Shown here piece by piece: positions 1 to 8,989 of a DNA stretch of 64,000 nucleotides. How positions within the stretch are numbered: position 1 is the stretch's first letter; every line of letters begins with the position of its first letter. Under the pieces are notes generated by a model, which did no database searches, was not told where the DNA came from, and saw only the letters and a list, made by a program, of their open reading frames with translations. Position numbers and translations under genes: made by a program. This stretch comes from Pseudomonas citri (lineage in GTDB: Bacteria > Pseudomonadota > Gammaproteobacteria > Pseudomonadales > Pseudomonadaceae): positions 310,001 through 374,000 of the forward strand of contig NZ_JAODAB010000002.1 of assembly GCF_025336485.1 (NCBI RefSeq). The letters are read 5' to 3'.

Positions 1-630
1 CTCGTGCACCGTGCCGAACATCCGACGCAAGTCATCGAGGCGAAAATAATTGACGTGTTCGTAGAACAGGTCGAACCAGGCACGATGTTCCAGGATCCAG
101 TCCAGGCAAGGCACTTCGATGTAGATCTGCCCCCCTTGGTTGGCCGCTGCAATTTCGGCCAGGAATCCCACCGGGTCCTGGATATGCTCAAGCACGTGGC
201 GCAGCACCACCGCATCAGCCGACAGGCCCAGGTCGCGAGTGAATGGCGCCTTGATCACATCGACACTGTCGCCCTCGTAGGCCGGATCGATGCCGGTAAC
301 GGCATACCCCCGCCCCTTGAGCAGCTCCAGGAAATAGCCTTTGCCACAGCCGACTTCGATCAACTCCCGACCACTGAAATGCCGGGCAATGATGCCTTCC
401 ACTTCCACCAGGTGCCGCTGGAACTGCCCCGAATGAGCCTGTTCGTTCTGGTAGTCGCTGTCGTAGCTGAGCTTTTCGGCATCGAATGCCTGGTTGAACA
501 CCAGTCCGCTCACTTCGTCCTGGACCAACACCATATCGGCACTCGCCGAAGCCCTGGCTGATTGCTCATCGGCGAAGGTCCGGTTCTGCAAGACCGGAAG
601 ACCGGTGGCCCGGTACAACTCACGCGTCAT
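1..630 (-). CDS. Class I SAM-dependent methyltransferase, 3' end outside the window
   Basis: Reading the minus strand from an ATG at 628-630 gives an open frame of 210 codons that runs off the window edge. Around residues 90-100 it carries the glycine-rich SAM-binding motif I (EVGCGKGYF), then an acidic GIDPAY strand-2 motif and a LRHVLEHIQDP motif, which is the Methyltransf_23 pattern. It is the last visible gene of the sugar island and overlaps the stop of the upstream epimerase gene by 11 bases, so it is translationally linked to it. By position it probably methylates the flagellin sugar or a precursor (N-, O- or C-methylation cannot be told). The fold is certain; the substrate is inference. 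Confidence 0.85.
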   Translation of the reverse strand, partial: MTRELYRATGLPVLQNRTFADEQSARASASADMVLVQDEVSGLVFNQAFDAEKLSYDSDYQNEQAHSGQFQRHLVEVEGIIARHFSGRELIEVGCGKGYFLELLKGRGYAVTGIDPAYEGDSVDVIKAPFTRDLGLSADAVVLRHVLEHIQDPVGFLAEIAAANQGGQIYIEVPCLDWILEHRAWFDLFYEHVNYFRLDDLRRMFGTVHE

Positions 631-1477
631 GTGCGGCTCCCAACAAGGTTTGCAAACGTTCGGCCACGCCCCAGAACGCCATGGGTTCGTGGGTCGGATA
701 AGGGTAATGTCCCAGGTTCAGGCGAAGGCCCACGCCTCGCTCCCGCAGGCGCGCTTCAACCAGGGCACGCACGGATACCGGCTGACCGCTCGAACAATTC
801 ACCACGCCGTTGAAGTCGCGCCGTCCCAGCAACTGCGCCAGGTAATCGGCTGCGGTTTCTATCGGCAAGTAATCGCGCAGTTGTTCGCCACCGGACATAT
901 CGAACACCGGGGCCTGTGCATCGATCGCCCGGTCCAGTGCCGCCAACAGGCTGTTGGGGTTCTGGCCGGTGCCATGGAGGTAGAACAGGCGTGCCCACTG
1001 CAAGGTGAACGGATGCTCGCGTTGCAGCTGTTCGAGGAACAGGCGCAGGGTGTTCTTGGCCAATCCATAGGGGTTGGCCGGTTGCGGTGCTGTCTGCTCG
1101 TCGAGCGGCCCGTTCTGCAAGCCGTATTCGAAACAGGTGCCCGTGACCAGTACTTGGGAAACCCCCGCCGCGACCACCTGTTTGATAAACCGGTAGTCAG
1201 CCATCAGGTTGTGTTCGAAGTGAAACAGCGCCTGGTAATTCGGCAGCCCCGGCCACGCCAGGTGCACCAATGCATCCACACCTTCTGCCAGCGCGGCTAA
1301 GTCCAGATCATCGGCGTGAACATCGGCCGTCACGAACTCGACCCGGTCGAACCACGGCAATGCCCTGGCCGGCTCGATACGACGTGCAACAGCCCGGACC
1401 TGCCAGCCACGCGCCAGCAAGGCCTCGACCAGATGCTGGCCGACGAACCCGGTGGCGCCCGTCACCAAAACCTTCAT
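620..1477 (-). CDS. NAD-dependent epimerase/dehydratase (extended SDR)
   Basis: A 285-residue extended short-chain dehydrogenase. The N terminus has the Rossmann nucleotide-binding motif GATGFVGQ (residues ~7-14), and the active site has a TGTCFEYG serine/threonine strand followed by YGLAK (YxxxK) near residue 148. Length fits the family. Its ATG overlaps the stop of the upstream C-methyltransferase gene by four bases (ATGA). In a pathway that starts with CDP-4-keto-6-deoxyglucose it is the natural candidate for the final C4 keto reduction or epimerisation giving the finished deoxysugar. The SDR assignment is secure; the precise reaction is inferred from the operon. Confidence 0.88.
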   Translation of the reverse strand: MKVLVTGATGFVGQHLVEALLARGWQVRAVARRIEPARALPWFDRVEFVTADVHADDLDLAALAEGVDALVHLAWPGLPNYQALFHFEHNLMADYRFIKQVVAAGVSQVLVTGTCFEYGLQNGPLDEQTAPQPANPYGLAKNTLRLFLEQLQREHPFTLQWARLFYLHGTGQNPNSLLAALDRAIDAQAPVFDMSGGEQLRDYLPIETAADYLAQLLGRRDFNGVVNCSSGQPVSVRALVEARLRERGVGLRLNLGHYPYPTHEPMAFWGVAERLQTLLGAAHDA

Positions 1478-2700
1478 AGCACGGTCAACTCAGGCACCGC
1501 GATGACGAAGCGCCCGTCCCATTGACGAACGACCGCCAACTGCTGGCTGACTTCACTCAGCAGGTTCCAGGGCAGAACCAGGACATAATCGGGCTTCTCT
1601 ACCGCGATGCGCTCAGGCGACACGATAGGAATCCGACTGCCCGGCAGGTACTTGCCCTGCTTGTGCGGATTGGCATCCGCTACCCAGGCCAGCAAATCCG
1701 GCTTGACCCCGGCGTAGTTGAGCAAGGTGTTGCCCTTGGCCGCCGCGCCATAACCCACCACTTGCTTGCCCTCGGCCTTGGCCTGCAAGAGAAAGCGCAA
1801 CAGACCGTGCTTGATGGCTTCTGCGGCCGGCGCGAGGGTGGCGTAGTACGCAGCGGTTTTCACGCCGGCTTGCAGCTCAGCCTGCAACTGCTGTTGCACG
1901 GCAGCCTGCACTGGGCGCCGAATGCCGTCGGCTCGCTGGACGAACACCCGCAACGAACCGCCATGGGTCGACAATTGACTGACATCGAACACTTCAAGCC
2001 CATTGCGCTCGCACAACGTCTGTACGGCCGTCAGCGACAGGTAGGAAAAATGCTCGTGGTACAGCGTGTCGAACTGCTGCCCCGCCATGAGCGTGAGCAG
2101 TTGCGGAAACTCGAACGTGGCCACACCCGTCGGTTTCAACAGCGTGGCAAAACCGGCGAGGAAATCATTGATGTCCGGCACATGGGCCAGCACATTGTTG
2201 GCGGCCATCAGATCGGCTGCCCAGCCTTCGCCTTTGAGCTGCGTGGCGGTCTCGCGACCAAAGAACAGCTCGCGGATGTCCAGCCCCTGCCCACGGGCCG
2301 CCTCGGCCGTGCTTCGGGTAGGCTCGACGCCCAGGCATGGGATGCCGCGCTGGGCTACGTACTGCAACAGGTAACCGTCGTTGGCGGCAACTTCCACCAC
2401 GCGGCTGTCGGGGTTCAAGTCGAAGCGCTCGACCATCTCGCCCACATAACGCTCGGCATGGGCCAGCCAGGTGCTGGAGAACGAGCTGAAATAGGCATAC
2501 TCGGCATCGAACAGAGCATCGGCGCGAGTGTAATCCTCGGTTTGCACCAGCCAGCACTGCTGGCAAACAGCGACTTTGAGGGGCACCCACTGCTCAGCCT
2601 GCTCCAACTGGTCGGCCCGCACATACGCGTTGGACGGTGGTGAAGTACCCAGGTCAATCAGTGGCAACGCCAGGGCAGTCCCGCAACCTCGGCAGTTCAT
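1474..2700 (-). CDS. NDP-sugar C-methyltransferase-like protein
   Basis: A 408-residue protein with the three-part layout of NDP-hexose C-methyltransferases such as TylC3. An N-terminal zinc-type segment has paired cysteines (CRGCG near residue 3, CQQC near residue 47). A central SAM domain has VVEVAANDGYLL around residues 101-112, followed by an NNVLAHVPD motif. The C-terminal Methyltransf_14-like lobe contains VVGYGAAAKGNTLLN. Such enzymes methylate C3 (sometimes C5) of a 4-keto-6-deoxy sugar nucleotide. It overlaps both neighbours by four bases. This gene makes a branched sugar the likely product of the island. Family strong; position of methylation unknown. Confidence 0.87.
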   Translation of the reverse strand: MNCRGCGTALALPLIDLGTSPPSNAYVRADQLEQAEQWVPLKVAVCQQCWLVQTEDYTRADALFDAEYAYFSSFSSTWLAHAERYVGEMVERFDLNPDSRVVEVAANDGYLLQYVAQRGIPCLGVEPTRSTAEAARGQGLDIRELFFGRETATQLKGEGWAADLMAANNVLAHVPDINDFLAGFATLLKPTGVATFEFPQLLTLMAGQQFDTLYHEHFSYLSLTAVQTLCERNGLEVFDVSQLSTHGGSLRVFVQRADGIRRPVQAAVQQQLQAELQAGVKTAAYYATLAPAAEAIKHGLLRFLLQAKAEGKQVVGYGAAAKGNTLLNYAGVKPDLLAWVADANPHKQGKYLPGSRIPIVSPERIAVEKPDYVLVLPWNLLSEVSQQLAVVRQWDGRFVIAVPELTVL

Positions 2701-3257
2701 AGACGCACTCCAGCGAAACGCTCATCGAGCAAGGGATGTTGGCTGTCCCGTGTCGACAGATTATTGACAGGCAACGGCCAGGCGATCGCCAGCCGTGGAT
2801 CGTTCACCGACAAGCCACCCTCATGCTCAGGGGCGTAGTCGGCGCTGTGCAGATAAAGCAATTCGGCATCGTCGGTCAGGGTCTGGAAACCATGGGCGAA
2901 CCCGGCCGGGATCAACACGCTGCGACCATCGCCGGCCTTCAGGCGCTCGGCGTGCCAATGCAGGAAAGTCTCGGAGTCGGGGCGCAGGTCCACGGCAACG
3001 TCCCAGACCTCACCGCGCAGGCAAGTGATCAACTTGGCTTCCGGTTGCGCCGCATGTTGATAATGCAGGCCGCGCACACTGCCCCGCTCTCGGGTACAGG
3101 AGTGGTTGATCTGGCGGATATGGAACGGCTGGCCAAACGCGCTCAGGCTGCCTTCGCAGAACAGTCGGGAAAAATGCCCGCGCGCATCTTCAAAGCGCTT
3201 GTGCCGGACGCTGAACAGACCGGCCAGAGGCAGTGCGTGCAACGAAAATTCGCTCAC
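2697..3257 (-). CDS. dTDP-4-dehydrorhamnose 3,5-epimerase family protein (RmlC-like cupin)
   Basis: A 186-residue RmlC-type cupin of usual family length. Visible hallmarks are FEDARGHFSR near residue 22, QINHSCTRERGSVRGLHYQ near residues 49-67 (the base histidine in GLHYQ), the D-x-R pair in VDLRPDS and the IPAGFAHGF motif near residue 116. RmlC enzymes epimerise C3 and/or C5 of NDP-4-keto-6-deoxyhexoses. Because the adjacent genes make a CDP sugar and there is no rmlABD here, the substrate is probably the CDP-linked 4-keto sugar; this is inference. It overlaps rfbG and the C-methyltransferase gene by four bases each. Confidence 0.88.
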   Translation of the reverse strand: MSEFSLHALPLAGLFSVRHKRFEDARGHFSRLFCEGSLSAFGQPFHIRQINHSCTRERGSVRGLHYQHAAQPEAKLITCLRGEVWDVAVDLRPDSETFLHWHAERLKAGDGRSVLIPAGFAHGFQTLTDDAELLYLHSADYAPEHEGGLSVNDPRLAIAWPLPVNNLSTRDSQHPLLDERFAGVRL

Positions 3258-4336
3258 AGTGCGCCTCGGTACAGGTTCAACTGGCCAAGGGTGACCTGTC
3301 GCATGTCATCGCCGTTCTGCCAGGCCAGGTGCCAATCGAGAGTCTGGGCCAGGCATTTTTGCAGCGACCAGCGCGGCTGCCACCCCAACAATTGCCGGGC
3401 GCGACTGCTGTCCAGGCGCAACAGGCCGGCCTCATGCAAGTCACTCGCTTCGATTCGCAACCCTGGCGCCTGCGGCCAACGCTCAGCCAGCAACTGCACG
3501 ACTTCGCCAACGCTGCACATGTCCGCTTCGCCTGGGCCAAAATTCCAAGCCCCAGCAAACCGTGGGCCTTGCTCATACAAGCCGGCGGCCAACTGCAAGT
3601 AACCGGCCAGTGGCTCCAGGGCGTGCTGCCACGGGCGTACGGCTTGCGGATAGCGCAGCGTCACCGGCTCATCCGCCGACCAGGCCTTGAGCACATCGGG
3701 AATCAAGCGTTCAGGGGCAAAATCGCCGCCCCCCAGCACATTGCCTGCCCGAGCCGTGGCCAGGGCCAGGCCATGTTCGGCGTAACGCTCGACCGAAAAG
3801 AATGAGGCAGCATAAGACTGGGCCAGCAACTCGCAGCAGGCCTTGCTGCTGCTGTAGGGATCGTGCCCCCCCAAGGCTTCGTTCTCGCGATACGGCCACG
3901 CCCATTCCTGGTTGGCGTATACCTTGTCGGTGGTGACCAGCACACACCCCTTCACGCCGCCAACCTGGCGGACCGCTTCCAGCAAGTTAAGGGTGCCCAT
4001 CACGTTGCCGGAGTAGGTCCCCAGTGGGTCGCGGTAACCTTCGCGCACCAACGGCTGAGCGGCCAGGTGCAGGACAATCTCCGGTTGCACATCGGCCAGC
4101 ACTTCCAGCAAGGCGCCGAGGTCGCGTAAATCACCGCGCCGATCATCGATGCCCTCGCCCACACGAGCCAGCTCGAACAGGTTTGGCTGGGTAGCCGGAT
4201 CCAGAGAAAAGCCACTGACCTTCGCACCCAGGCTTTGCAGCCACAGCGCCAGCCAACTGCCTTTGAACCCGGTGTGGCCGGTGACCAGCACCCGCTTTGC
4301 GCGCCAGAACTCCGGACTCAACCCCATTGTTTCCAT
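3254..4336 (-). CDS. rfbG: CDP-glucose 4,6-dehydratase
   Basis: Extended SDR of about 360 residues that converts CDP-glucose to CDP-4-keto-6-deoxyglucose in the cytoplasm. It shows the nucleotide-binding GHTGFKGSWLA motif typical of RfbG, a TTDKVYANQEW segment and the catalytic YSSSK. A GGGGAGG ribosome site lies four to five bases before the ATG at 4336; a second in-frame ATG at 4327 starts closer to the usual family N terminus and is an alternative. The 5' end overlaps the rfbF stop, so the two enzymes of consecutive steps are translationally coupled. Confidence in function is high. Confidence 0.93.
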   Translation of the reverse strand: METMGLSPEFWRAKRVLVTGHTGFKGSWLALWLQSLGAKVSGFSLDPATQPNLFELARVGEGIDDRRGDLRDLGALLEVLADVQPEIVLHLAAQPLVREGYRDPLGTYSGNVMGTLNLLEAVRQVGGVKGCVLVTTDKVYANQEWAWPYRENEALGGHDPYSSSKACCELLAQSYAASFFSVERYAEHGLALATARAGNVLGGGDFAPERLIPDVLKAWSADEPVTLRYPQAVRPWQHALEPLAGYLQLAAGLYEQGPRFAGAWNFGPGEADMCSVGEVVQLLAERWPQAPGLRIEASDLHEAGLLRLDSSRARQLLGWQPRWSLQKCLAQTLDWHLAWQNGDDMRQVTLGQLNLYRGAL

Positions 4337-5091
4337 GGGGCCTCCCCGCTTTGCCATAAGGCTTCAAGGTGGTTTTTATCGCGCAGGGTATCCATCGGGT
4401 GCCAGAAACCGTCGTGCTGGAAAGCCTGCAATTGCTGCTCGCTCGCCAGTGCCGCCAACGGTTCGGCCTCCCAAGAAGTCTGGTCGTCATGGATGTAAGG
4501 CAGGACCTTGGGCGAAAGCACAAAGAAACCACCGTTGATCCAGCCGCCGTCACCCCGGGGTTTTTCGGTGAAACCCAAGACGGTATCGCCGTTACGCTCC
4601 AGTGCGCCATAACGTCCCGGAGGCTGGACCGCGGTCACCGTGGCCAGCTTGCCGTGGGACAGGTGGAAATCCACCAGGGCGCCGATATTGAGGTCCGACA
4701 CACCGTCGCCATAGGTGAAGCAGAACGCCTCTTCATGTTCCAGATAACGCGCTGCACGCCGCAGCCGCCCGCCGGTCATGGTGTCTTCACCCGTGTCGAT
4801 CAAGGTCACGCGCCACGGCTCGCTGTAGTTCTGGTGAACGTCCATGCGGTTGTTGCACATGTCGAAGGTGACGTCCGAGGTGTGCAGAAAATAGTTGGCG
4901 AAGAAATCCTTGATGGCGTAGCCCTTGTAGCCCAGGCAAATGACGAAGTCGTGGATTCCATGTGCGGAATACTGCTTCATGATGTGCCAAAGAATTGGCT
5001 TGCCACCGATCTCGATCATCGGCTTGGGCTTGAGGTGCGACTCTTCGCTGATACGCGTGCCGAGACCACCCGCCAAGATAACTGCCTTCAT
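4318..5091 (-). CDS. rfbF: Glucose-1-phosphate cytidylyltransferase
   Basis: A 257-residue nucleotidyltransferase making CDP-glucose from CTP and glucose 1-phosphate, the entry step of the CDP-sugar pathway. It starts with the LAGGLGTRISEES pyrophosphorylase signature, continues with KPKPMIEIGGKPILWHIM and has FTYGDGVSDLN, all characteristic of RfbF rather than of the dTDP or UDP enzymes. It is followed with overlap by rfbG. No rfbH (E1, 3-dehydratase) gene is present in the visible operon, so the pathway diverges from classical 3,6-dideoxyhexose synthesis after the 4-keto intermediate. Confidence 0.95.
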   Translation of the reverse strand: MKAVILAGGLGTRISEESHLKPKPMIEIGGKPILWHIMKQYSAHGIHDFVICLGYKGYAIKDFFANYFLHTSDVTFDMCNNRMDVHQNYSEPWRVTLIDTGEDTMTGGRLRRAARYLEHEEAFCFTYGDGVSDLNIGALVDFHLSHGKLATVTAVQPPGRYGALERNGDTVLGFTEKPRGDGGWINGGFFVLSPKVLPYIHDDQTSWEAEPLAALASEQQLQAFQHDGFWHPMDTLRDKNHLEALWQSGEAPWKQWG

Positions 5092-5292
5092 CGTCTCCCC
5101 TCTCGTTCATCACCGGGCTCGACCAAGCATTTTCTGCTGTGCGAGCGCGGCGATTACACCTTCGATGCCTGTCCGAGCGCTGCGATGGGCCGCAAGCGCT
5201 CGTTTTATGGCGATATGAGGGGGGGCTTGCAGGAAACGCGCCAGCTCCATGGCGCTTATCTGGAGGGGAAAACAGAACCTGGCATCGCTTTC

Positions 5293-5322
5293 GTGGCAGA
5301 GGGCAAGATCCCCTCGCCACAG
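5293..5322. repeat. REP-like palindrome, GTGGCGAGGG family (degenerate copy)
   Basis: An imperfect inverted repeat reading CGTGGCAGAGGG...CCCCTCGCCACAG in the 234-base gap between rfbF and the large glycosyltransferase gene. The gap holds no coding region that I can support. The element may end or attenuate readthrough from the glycosyltransferase gene into rfbF. Confidence 0.7.
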
Positions 5323-5325
5323 GTT

Positions 5326-8300
5326 TCAATCCGGCAACCATCCCCACAGCCAATGCTGCAAGTTGTCGCCGCTGAGCATGTAATCACGCAGCACCGCCTC
5401 GCGCAGTTCATCGCCCATGCGGTAGCTGGCATCAGGATCGGCCAGGTGCATGCGGATCGCCGCAATCCACTCTTCGGTGCTGTTGCTGCGCACCTTGGTA
5501 CACGGCAGGAAGCCGTCATAGGCCCTGGTGTCGGTACAGATCACCGGGTAGCCACAAGCACCGTATTCCAGCAGGCGCAGGTTGCTCTTGCAGTCGTTGA
5601 AGATATGGAATTCCAACGGGGCCAAGGCCAGGTCGAGGTTCAGGCTGGCGAGTTTGAACGGATAGTGGTTCAAGGCGACCGAGCCATGGAATTCATGGAT
5701 ATACGGCCGCAACGCGTCCGGGCACATGCCGAAGAACACCCAATCCACTTCATCGGCCAGTTCACGCACTACATCGGCAATGATTTCCAGATCGCCGCTG
5801 TGACTGGTCCCACCGCCCCACCCTACCCGCGGCTTGGCCGACGTGCCTCGGCGGCTGGTCAATTTCGCCCACGGCTCGAGCGGCAGCATGTTGGGCACCA
5901 CGCGAATTTCACTGTGCATGCTGGACAAGGCGTCGGCCAGGGCCTGGGTGGTCACCACCACCCGATCACACAAGCCAATGCCTTCGCGCAGCATTTGCTC
6001 GGTGTTGGCCGGTTTGTTGCGGGCATGAGTATTCTTCTTCGGCGCACTGACCACATAGTCGTCCAGCTCGAAGATTCGGAGGGCACCGCTGTATTTTTTC
6101 ATCCGCAGGATGTCGCCGGCGGAGCCTTCGCTGTAGCGCCCCTGCAAAACGATGGTGTCAGGCGACAAGCGCTCGATGTCCACGGTCGAAGGCGACTCGT
6201 AGGCCACCCGGGCAATCACCCGCCCGGCCGCTTCGAGCTCAGCCAACGGGGCCGTGACGCGATAGTGGCCGACCGCCGTGGCATTGACCGGCAGCCCGAG
6301 CACCAGCGGCAGCGCACGACTGCAGAACGGGTTCCAGTTATTGCGCAGCGATGGCTCCAGGCTGAAGCTGGACGCCCCCAGGCTCAGGGAGGGACTGTAG
6401 GCCGGATCCCGAGCTATCTGCGGCAACCATTTGCGATAGAAGACTTCGTGTTCACGCTCCAGCAATGTCGTTGCTTCAGACTGGGCCGATGCCGGTTGGG
6501 AGGCAACCTGCGTGACGCTGGCATAAGGTGTCCAGACCACCAGATAGCCATCCTTGCCTGCACGCAAGCACAAGTCCACATCACTGAGGCCGAGAGTGAA
6601 CGTCGCGTCATCAAGCCCACCAAGCTCCTCGAACACCTGCCGGCGCAGCATCAGGCAATCGCTGCTGACCGAGCTCCAGTTCTGCGTCGTATGCAAGCGC
6701 TGCATGTAGCCACGCGAGGCCGCCGATTCGCCGTAAAACGGCGTACCCACGGGCCCGGCCAGCCCGAGAATCTGCCCCCCGCCGACAATCGAGCCCTGCG
6801 GGCTGAGGATGCGGGCACCCACGACCGCAACTTCCGGACGCTGGGCATGATGGATCAGTTCGTCCAGCCAGTCGTTCTCGCAAATGACCATGTGCGGACT
6901 GAGCAACAGCAAAAATTCGCCCCGGGCCTGGCTCGCGGCAAAGTTACGCACTGCGGCGTCACTGTCATCGCCGACATGACGCAATACACGCAACATGCTC
7001 GCGCCCAGTTGAGCCATGCTCGCCAACCAGTCAAGCATGGCCGGATCCCGGACACCGCTGTCCACGATCAGGATTTCATAGTGGGCGTAAGCGGTGCGCT
7101 CGATCAGGCTTTCGGTGCAGCGCTGCAGGGCCGCAAGCGAGTCGCCGGTGCGCACGATAATCGACACCAGCGGACGAGCCGCATGTTGGTAGGTGATGCG
7201 ATTGATCAGCGGCAGCGTGTCCTGCCGAATCTCATGGCTGATGCCGATGCGATCCAGGTGCGCTCCCACCATCGCGGCATTGCCCTCGACGACCTCCGGC
7301 AATGACAGCCATTGGGCAAAACTGAGGACAGACTCCACCTGGATTTCAGCGACATGCTCGATCGTCTGCGGACCGGACTCTTCCACCAGGCGCCAGAGCA
7401 GGTCATGGGGCGCCAGCTCTCCACGGGCCGGATCGAAACCGCCCAGAGCCAGGAACCGCTCTCGCTCGAAGGCCAGGGTCCGCCCGACGTACGGGTAGGC
7501 ACGCATCAGGTCCAGGTTGAAATCGGGCTTGAATACCGGTTCGAACGACTCACCGTCCACTAGCGCGCCTTCGTCACTGTAGACACACAGAACGCCCGGT
7601 TTTCCTGCCACACGCTCAGCCAGGATCAACAAGGCCGAATCACGCAAGGTGTCGCCGGCACGCAACAGGTAGAACCAGTGAGCGCCCTCCAATTGGGGAA
7701 CGATGGCGTTGAGTTGCTGCACCCAGTCAGGCTTATAAGGCAACTGCAACACGCGCTCATTGGCCTCGCAATGGGCATCGGAAAGCACGACCACCGCTTG
7801 TGCCGGATAGAGCTGAGCCTCGATGCTGCGCAGCGTCGCCGTCAATGCCGGACCATCACCGACGCTGTCGACGACCACCGGCACAATATTCGGGCGCAAC
7901 GGCCAGCTGTCGATACGCGCCGGCATCACGCGCTTTTCCACCTCGCTGAATCGCCGGATCGACAGCCATTCGCGATAGAAATCCGCGTAACTCTCGCTCT
8001 GTCCACCGACCCTACCGTTGACGACAGTATTGCGGTTACCCAGGATTCGAGTGACGCACAACTCCTGCCAGGCATGGGGCTGCTCGGTGATCTTGTCCAG
8101 GTCGATGTAGCGCACCCAGCCGGAAGCGGGAGCCGCCTCACCGTTACGCGCGGCAAGCATTTGCGCCAGCCACTCCCATTCCACCTTGGCGGCCTTGAGC
8201 ATTTCCGGGGTCTTGCTCAAACGCTCCGGGTACAGCCGCTCGACACTCAACACCGTATTGAGCGCCACCAGGTTGCCGCGACGCATCAGGCAGACGAACA

Positions 8301-8898
8301 AGGCAAAATCGAGCGTGGCAAGAAAGCCGGCGCCCTCCTGGATCAAGGCCGGCAGTAACTCCAGCACGTCCGCCCGGCGCATCAGGGTCGAACTGAAGTT
8401 ACCCACGAAATTGGCCGGTGTACTTTCGAAAATCGCCAGCATATCGTCACCCTTGAACAGGGCGTCGTTTGGCGTAAAGCGGCAGTTGTCCACGCGCGGA
8501 GGCAAGATGAAATTGCCCGCATCACACAGCAACCGCAGCGCGAACACCACGCTGGCATCGGCATGATCGCTCAGCGCTTGGGCTTGCACGGCGATACTGG
8601 GCGCGAACAGCCGGTCATCGTCGCAGAGGATCTTGATGTACTCGCCTTGAGCCTCTTCGACGCAGCGCAATAGATTGCCTTGGAGTCCCAGTCGTTGCGG
8701 ATTCCTCAGATAACGTATCGGGTGCGACGGCTCAGCGAAGGAGTCGACGATCTGGCGAATTTCATCGCCTGGTGAGTCGTCGCAAATAACGATCTCAATG
8801 TGCTCGTAGGTCTGGGCGAGAGCGCTGAGCAACGCCTGGTCGAAGAACCGGGGGTTGAAGGCTGGGATGACGATGCTGACAAGCGGAAGTGGGTTCAC
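5326..8898 (-). CDS. Large multi-domain glycosyltransferase, probable flagellin glycosyltransferase
   Basis: A 1190-residue cytoplasmic protein directly after flgL. It begins with a GT-A (GT2) domain (VSIVIPAFNP at residue 7, ILCDDD near residue 90). A second GT2-like module runs from about residue 336 to 540, with weak catalytic residues. A third starts near residue 570 (LVSIIVRTGDS, IVDSGVRD, later LGLSDVDLCLRAG). A GT-B-like C terminus follows from about residue 870 to the end (GHYRVTAPLAELE, VGWGGGTSHSGD, KSNLRLLEYGACGYPVI). Large glycosyltransferases at this place glycosylate flagellin in P. syringae (Fgt proteins) and P. fluorescens strains. Four linked modules suggest assembly of more than one sugar residue by one polypeptide. 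Transferase function is certain; flagellin as the acceptor is inference from position. Confidence 0.88.
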   Translation of the reverse strand: MNPLPLVSIVIPAFNPRFFDQALLSALAQTYEHIEIVICDDSPGDEIRQIVDSFAEPSHPIRYLRNPQRLGLQGNLLRCVEEAQGEYIKILCDDDRLFAPSIAVQAQALSDHADASVVFALRLLCDAGNFILPPRVDNCRFTPNDALFKGDDMLAIFESTPANFVGNFSSTLMRRADVLELLPALIQEGAGFLATLDFALFVCLMRRGNLVALNTVLSVERLYPERLSKTPEMLKAAKVEWEWLAQMLAARNGEAAPASGWVRYIDLDKITEQPHAWQELCVTRILGNRNTVVNGRVGGQSESYADFYREWLSIRRFSEVEKRVMPARIDSWPLRPNIVPVVVDSVGDGPALTATLRSIEAQLYPAQAVVVLSDAHCEANERVLQLPYKPDWVQQLNAIVPQLEGAHWFYLLRAGDTLRDSALLILAERVAGKPGVLCVYSDEGALVDGESFEPVFKPDFNLDLMRAYPYVGRTLAFERERFLALGGFDPARGELAPHDLLWRLVEESGPQTIEHVAEIQVESVLSFAQWLSLPEVVEGNAAMVGAHLDRIGISHEIRQDTLPLINRITYQHAARPLVSIIVRTGDSLAALQRCTESLIERTAYAHYEILIVDSGVRDPAMLDWLASMAQLGASMLRVLRHVGDDSDAAVRNFAASQARGEFLLLLSPHMVICENDWLDELIHHAQRPEVAVVGARILSPQGSIVGGGQILGLAGPVGTPFYGESAASRGYMQRLHTTQNWSSVSSDCLMLRRQVFEELGGLDDATFTLGLSDVDLCLRAGKDGYLVVWTPYASVTQVASQPASAQSEATTLLEREHEVFYRKWLPQIARDPAYSPSLSLGASSFSLEPSLRNNWNPFCSRALPLVLGLPVNATAVGHYRVTAPLAELEAAGRVIARVAYESPSTVDIERLSPDTIVLQGRYSEGSAGDILRMKKYSGALRIFELDDYVVSAPKKNTHARNKPANTEQMLREGIGLCDRVVVTTQALADALSSMHSEIRVVPNMLPLEPWAKLTSRRGTSAKPRVGWGGGTSHSGDLEIIADVVRELADEVDWVFFGMCPDALRPYIHEFHGSVALNHYPFKLASLNLDLALAPLEFHIFNDCKSNLRLLEYGACGYPVICTDTRAYDGFLPCTKVRSNSTEEWIAAIRMHLADPDASYRMGDELREAVLRDYMLSGDNLQHWLWGWLPD

Positions 8899-8989
8899 GG
8901 CAAAACTCTCGAGCGGCGGGCCCCGACCTTTCAGGCCGGAGCCGCAAAACCGCTTAAAAAAGACGGTTGGCGGCTCGGTCGATACCGGC

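Noticed and set aside
4369..7305. A 978-codon open frame on the plus strand
   Set aside because: It lies antisense to rfbF and the large glycosyltransferase, whose motifs are clear; high GC keeps the antisense frame open. Its translation has no recognisable family.
8899..8989. Hairpin between flgL and the glycosyltransferase gene
   Set aside because: GGC/GCC-rich stem is imperfect and no T run follows; it is not enough to call a terminator.
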